From positions 75,037,865 to 75,101,864 of the forward strand of contig OX104118.1 in assembly GCA_944474755.1 (NCBI GenBank): a DNA stretch of 64,000 bases, in the 5' to 3' direction. Shown piece after piece: positions 63,588 to 64,000 of the stretch. Below the pieces are notes generated by a model. It was given only the letters and a program-made list of their open reading frames with translations, was not told the origin of the DNA and made no database searches. The position numbers were made by a program, and so were the translations under genes. Origin of the DNA: Limnoperna fortunei (Eukaryota > Mollusca > Bivalvia > Mytilida > Modiolidae). How positions within the stretch are numbered: position 1 is the stretch's first letter; every line of letters starts with the position of its first letter.

Positions 63588-63656
63588 CTGAAAAAAATTA
63601 CTGCAGTGTAACTAATTCAAAGAGAAAATAACAAAATATACCAAACCTCTCAAACC

Positions 63657-63899
63657 AAGTGGCTGAGGGGTTAAGTGGTTTGTCTACTATTGATCACATT
63701 GTTTGTCAACACTGAGATTGCAGGTTTGAGTCTCGCTGTGGGCAGAATGTGCTCGACTCCAGTCTTAATTGACACGGATTGCCAGTTTTCCTACCAAAGG
63801 CTGGGGTCTTCTCCCGGTATTCCGGCTTCATCACACAATAACACTGGACACCATGATATAGCTGAAAAATTGCAGAAAGTGGCATTAAACAACATTCAC
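63657..63899 (+). mobile_element. tRNA-derived SINE, full length
   Basis: Head with A-box-like TGGCTGAGGGGTTAAG (63,660) and B box GGTTTGAGTC (63,723-63,732), body TTAATTGACACGGATTGCCA, tail ACACCATGATATAGCTGAAA then GCAGAAAGTGGCATTAAACA. Such tails are known from mollusc SINEs. ~243 bp. Flanked on both sides by ACCAAACCTCTCAAACC. Confidence 0.8.
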
Positions 63900-64000
63900 A
63901 CCAAACCTCTCAAACCTATATCAACAATGTACCAAACCTCTCAAACCTATACCATCAATGTAACAAACCTCACAAACCTATACCAACAATGTACCAAACC
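63900..64000. repeat. 31-bp minisatellite, runs off the window
   Basis: ACCAAACCTCTCAAACCTAT then A(C/T)CA-TCAATGT repeats about three times to the end of the window. One more half unit lies before the SINE at 63,640, so the SINE sits at the edge of, or inside, this array. Confidence 0.8.

Noticed and set aside
62700..62924. Reading the exon from the ATG at 62,924 as a gene start
   Set aside because: The frame has a good donor and fits between two host exons; the ATG is internal or just upstream. The exact acceptor remains unresolved.
63657..63732. Functional tRNA gene
   Set aside because: A and B boxes are present, but the cloverleaf is not complete and the sequence continues into a SINE body and tail.

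Overview
The window is animal (eukaryotic) genomic DNA: AT-rich, with short exons, GT-AG introns of up to about 11 kb, and dense interspersed repeats. A bivalve mollusc is the most likely source. This rests on elements that combine ~165-bp core tandem repeats with a GAC/GGACGAC microsatellite (like the 'pearl' and related elements described in oysters and clams), on tRNA-derived SINEs with a mollusc-type 3' tail, and on an RNF213-like host gene, a family present in molluscs. The species cannot be read from the sequence.

One host gene explains all the convincing coding signal. It is an RNF213-like giant E3 ubiquitin ligase on the minus strand, running in from beyond 64,000 and out past 1. I reconstructed 19 internal exons, from 63,587 down to 939, about 935 codons. 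They cover the segment before the RING, the RING finger (49,613-49,792), the linker, the RZ (RNF213/ZNFX1-type) zinc finger split over a 35-bp microexon and the next exon (10,082-10,116 and 5,452-5,549), and part of the C-terminal domain. Donor and acceptor phases agree across the chain. Two boundaries are less certain: the 5' edge of the exon at 62,712 and the donor near 18,488. Neither the first nor the last exon of the gene is present.

The introns hold the rest. There are three large minisatellites (59 bp at 20.05-24.49 kb, 76 bp at 33.86-36.26 kb, 56 bp at 54.28-57.42 kb) and four pearl/Helitron-like elements (11.8, 15.1, 24.9, 40.3 kb). Retroelement remains are a DIRS-like RT fragment (7.4-8.0 kb), two LINE 3' ends (32.2 and 37.1 kb) and a decayed LINE RT (52.5-53.3 kb). 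There are also four SINEs or SINE parts, many foldback/MITE elements, and repeats carrying clustered AGGTCA nuclear-receptor half-sites (27.65-28.78 kb and others).

The most unusual structure lies inside the host gene. Two of its last exons in this window each have a run of partial tandem copies of themselves directly downstream in transcription: about eight decayed ~78-bp copies after the second RZ-finger exon (4.81-5.45 kb), and four ~140-bp copies after the exon at 939-1,122 (0.33-0.94 kb). Two of the latter are still open, keep splice-site sequences and are phase-compatible with replacing the parent exon.
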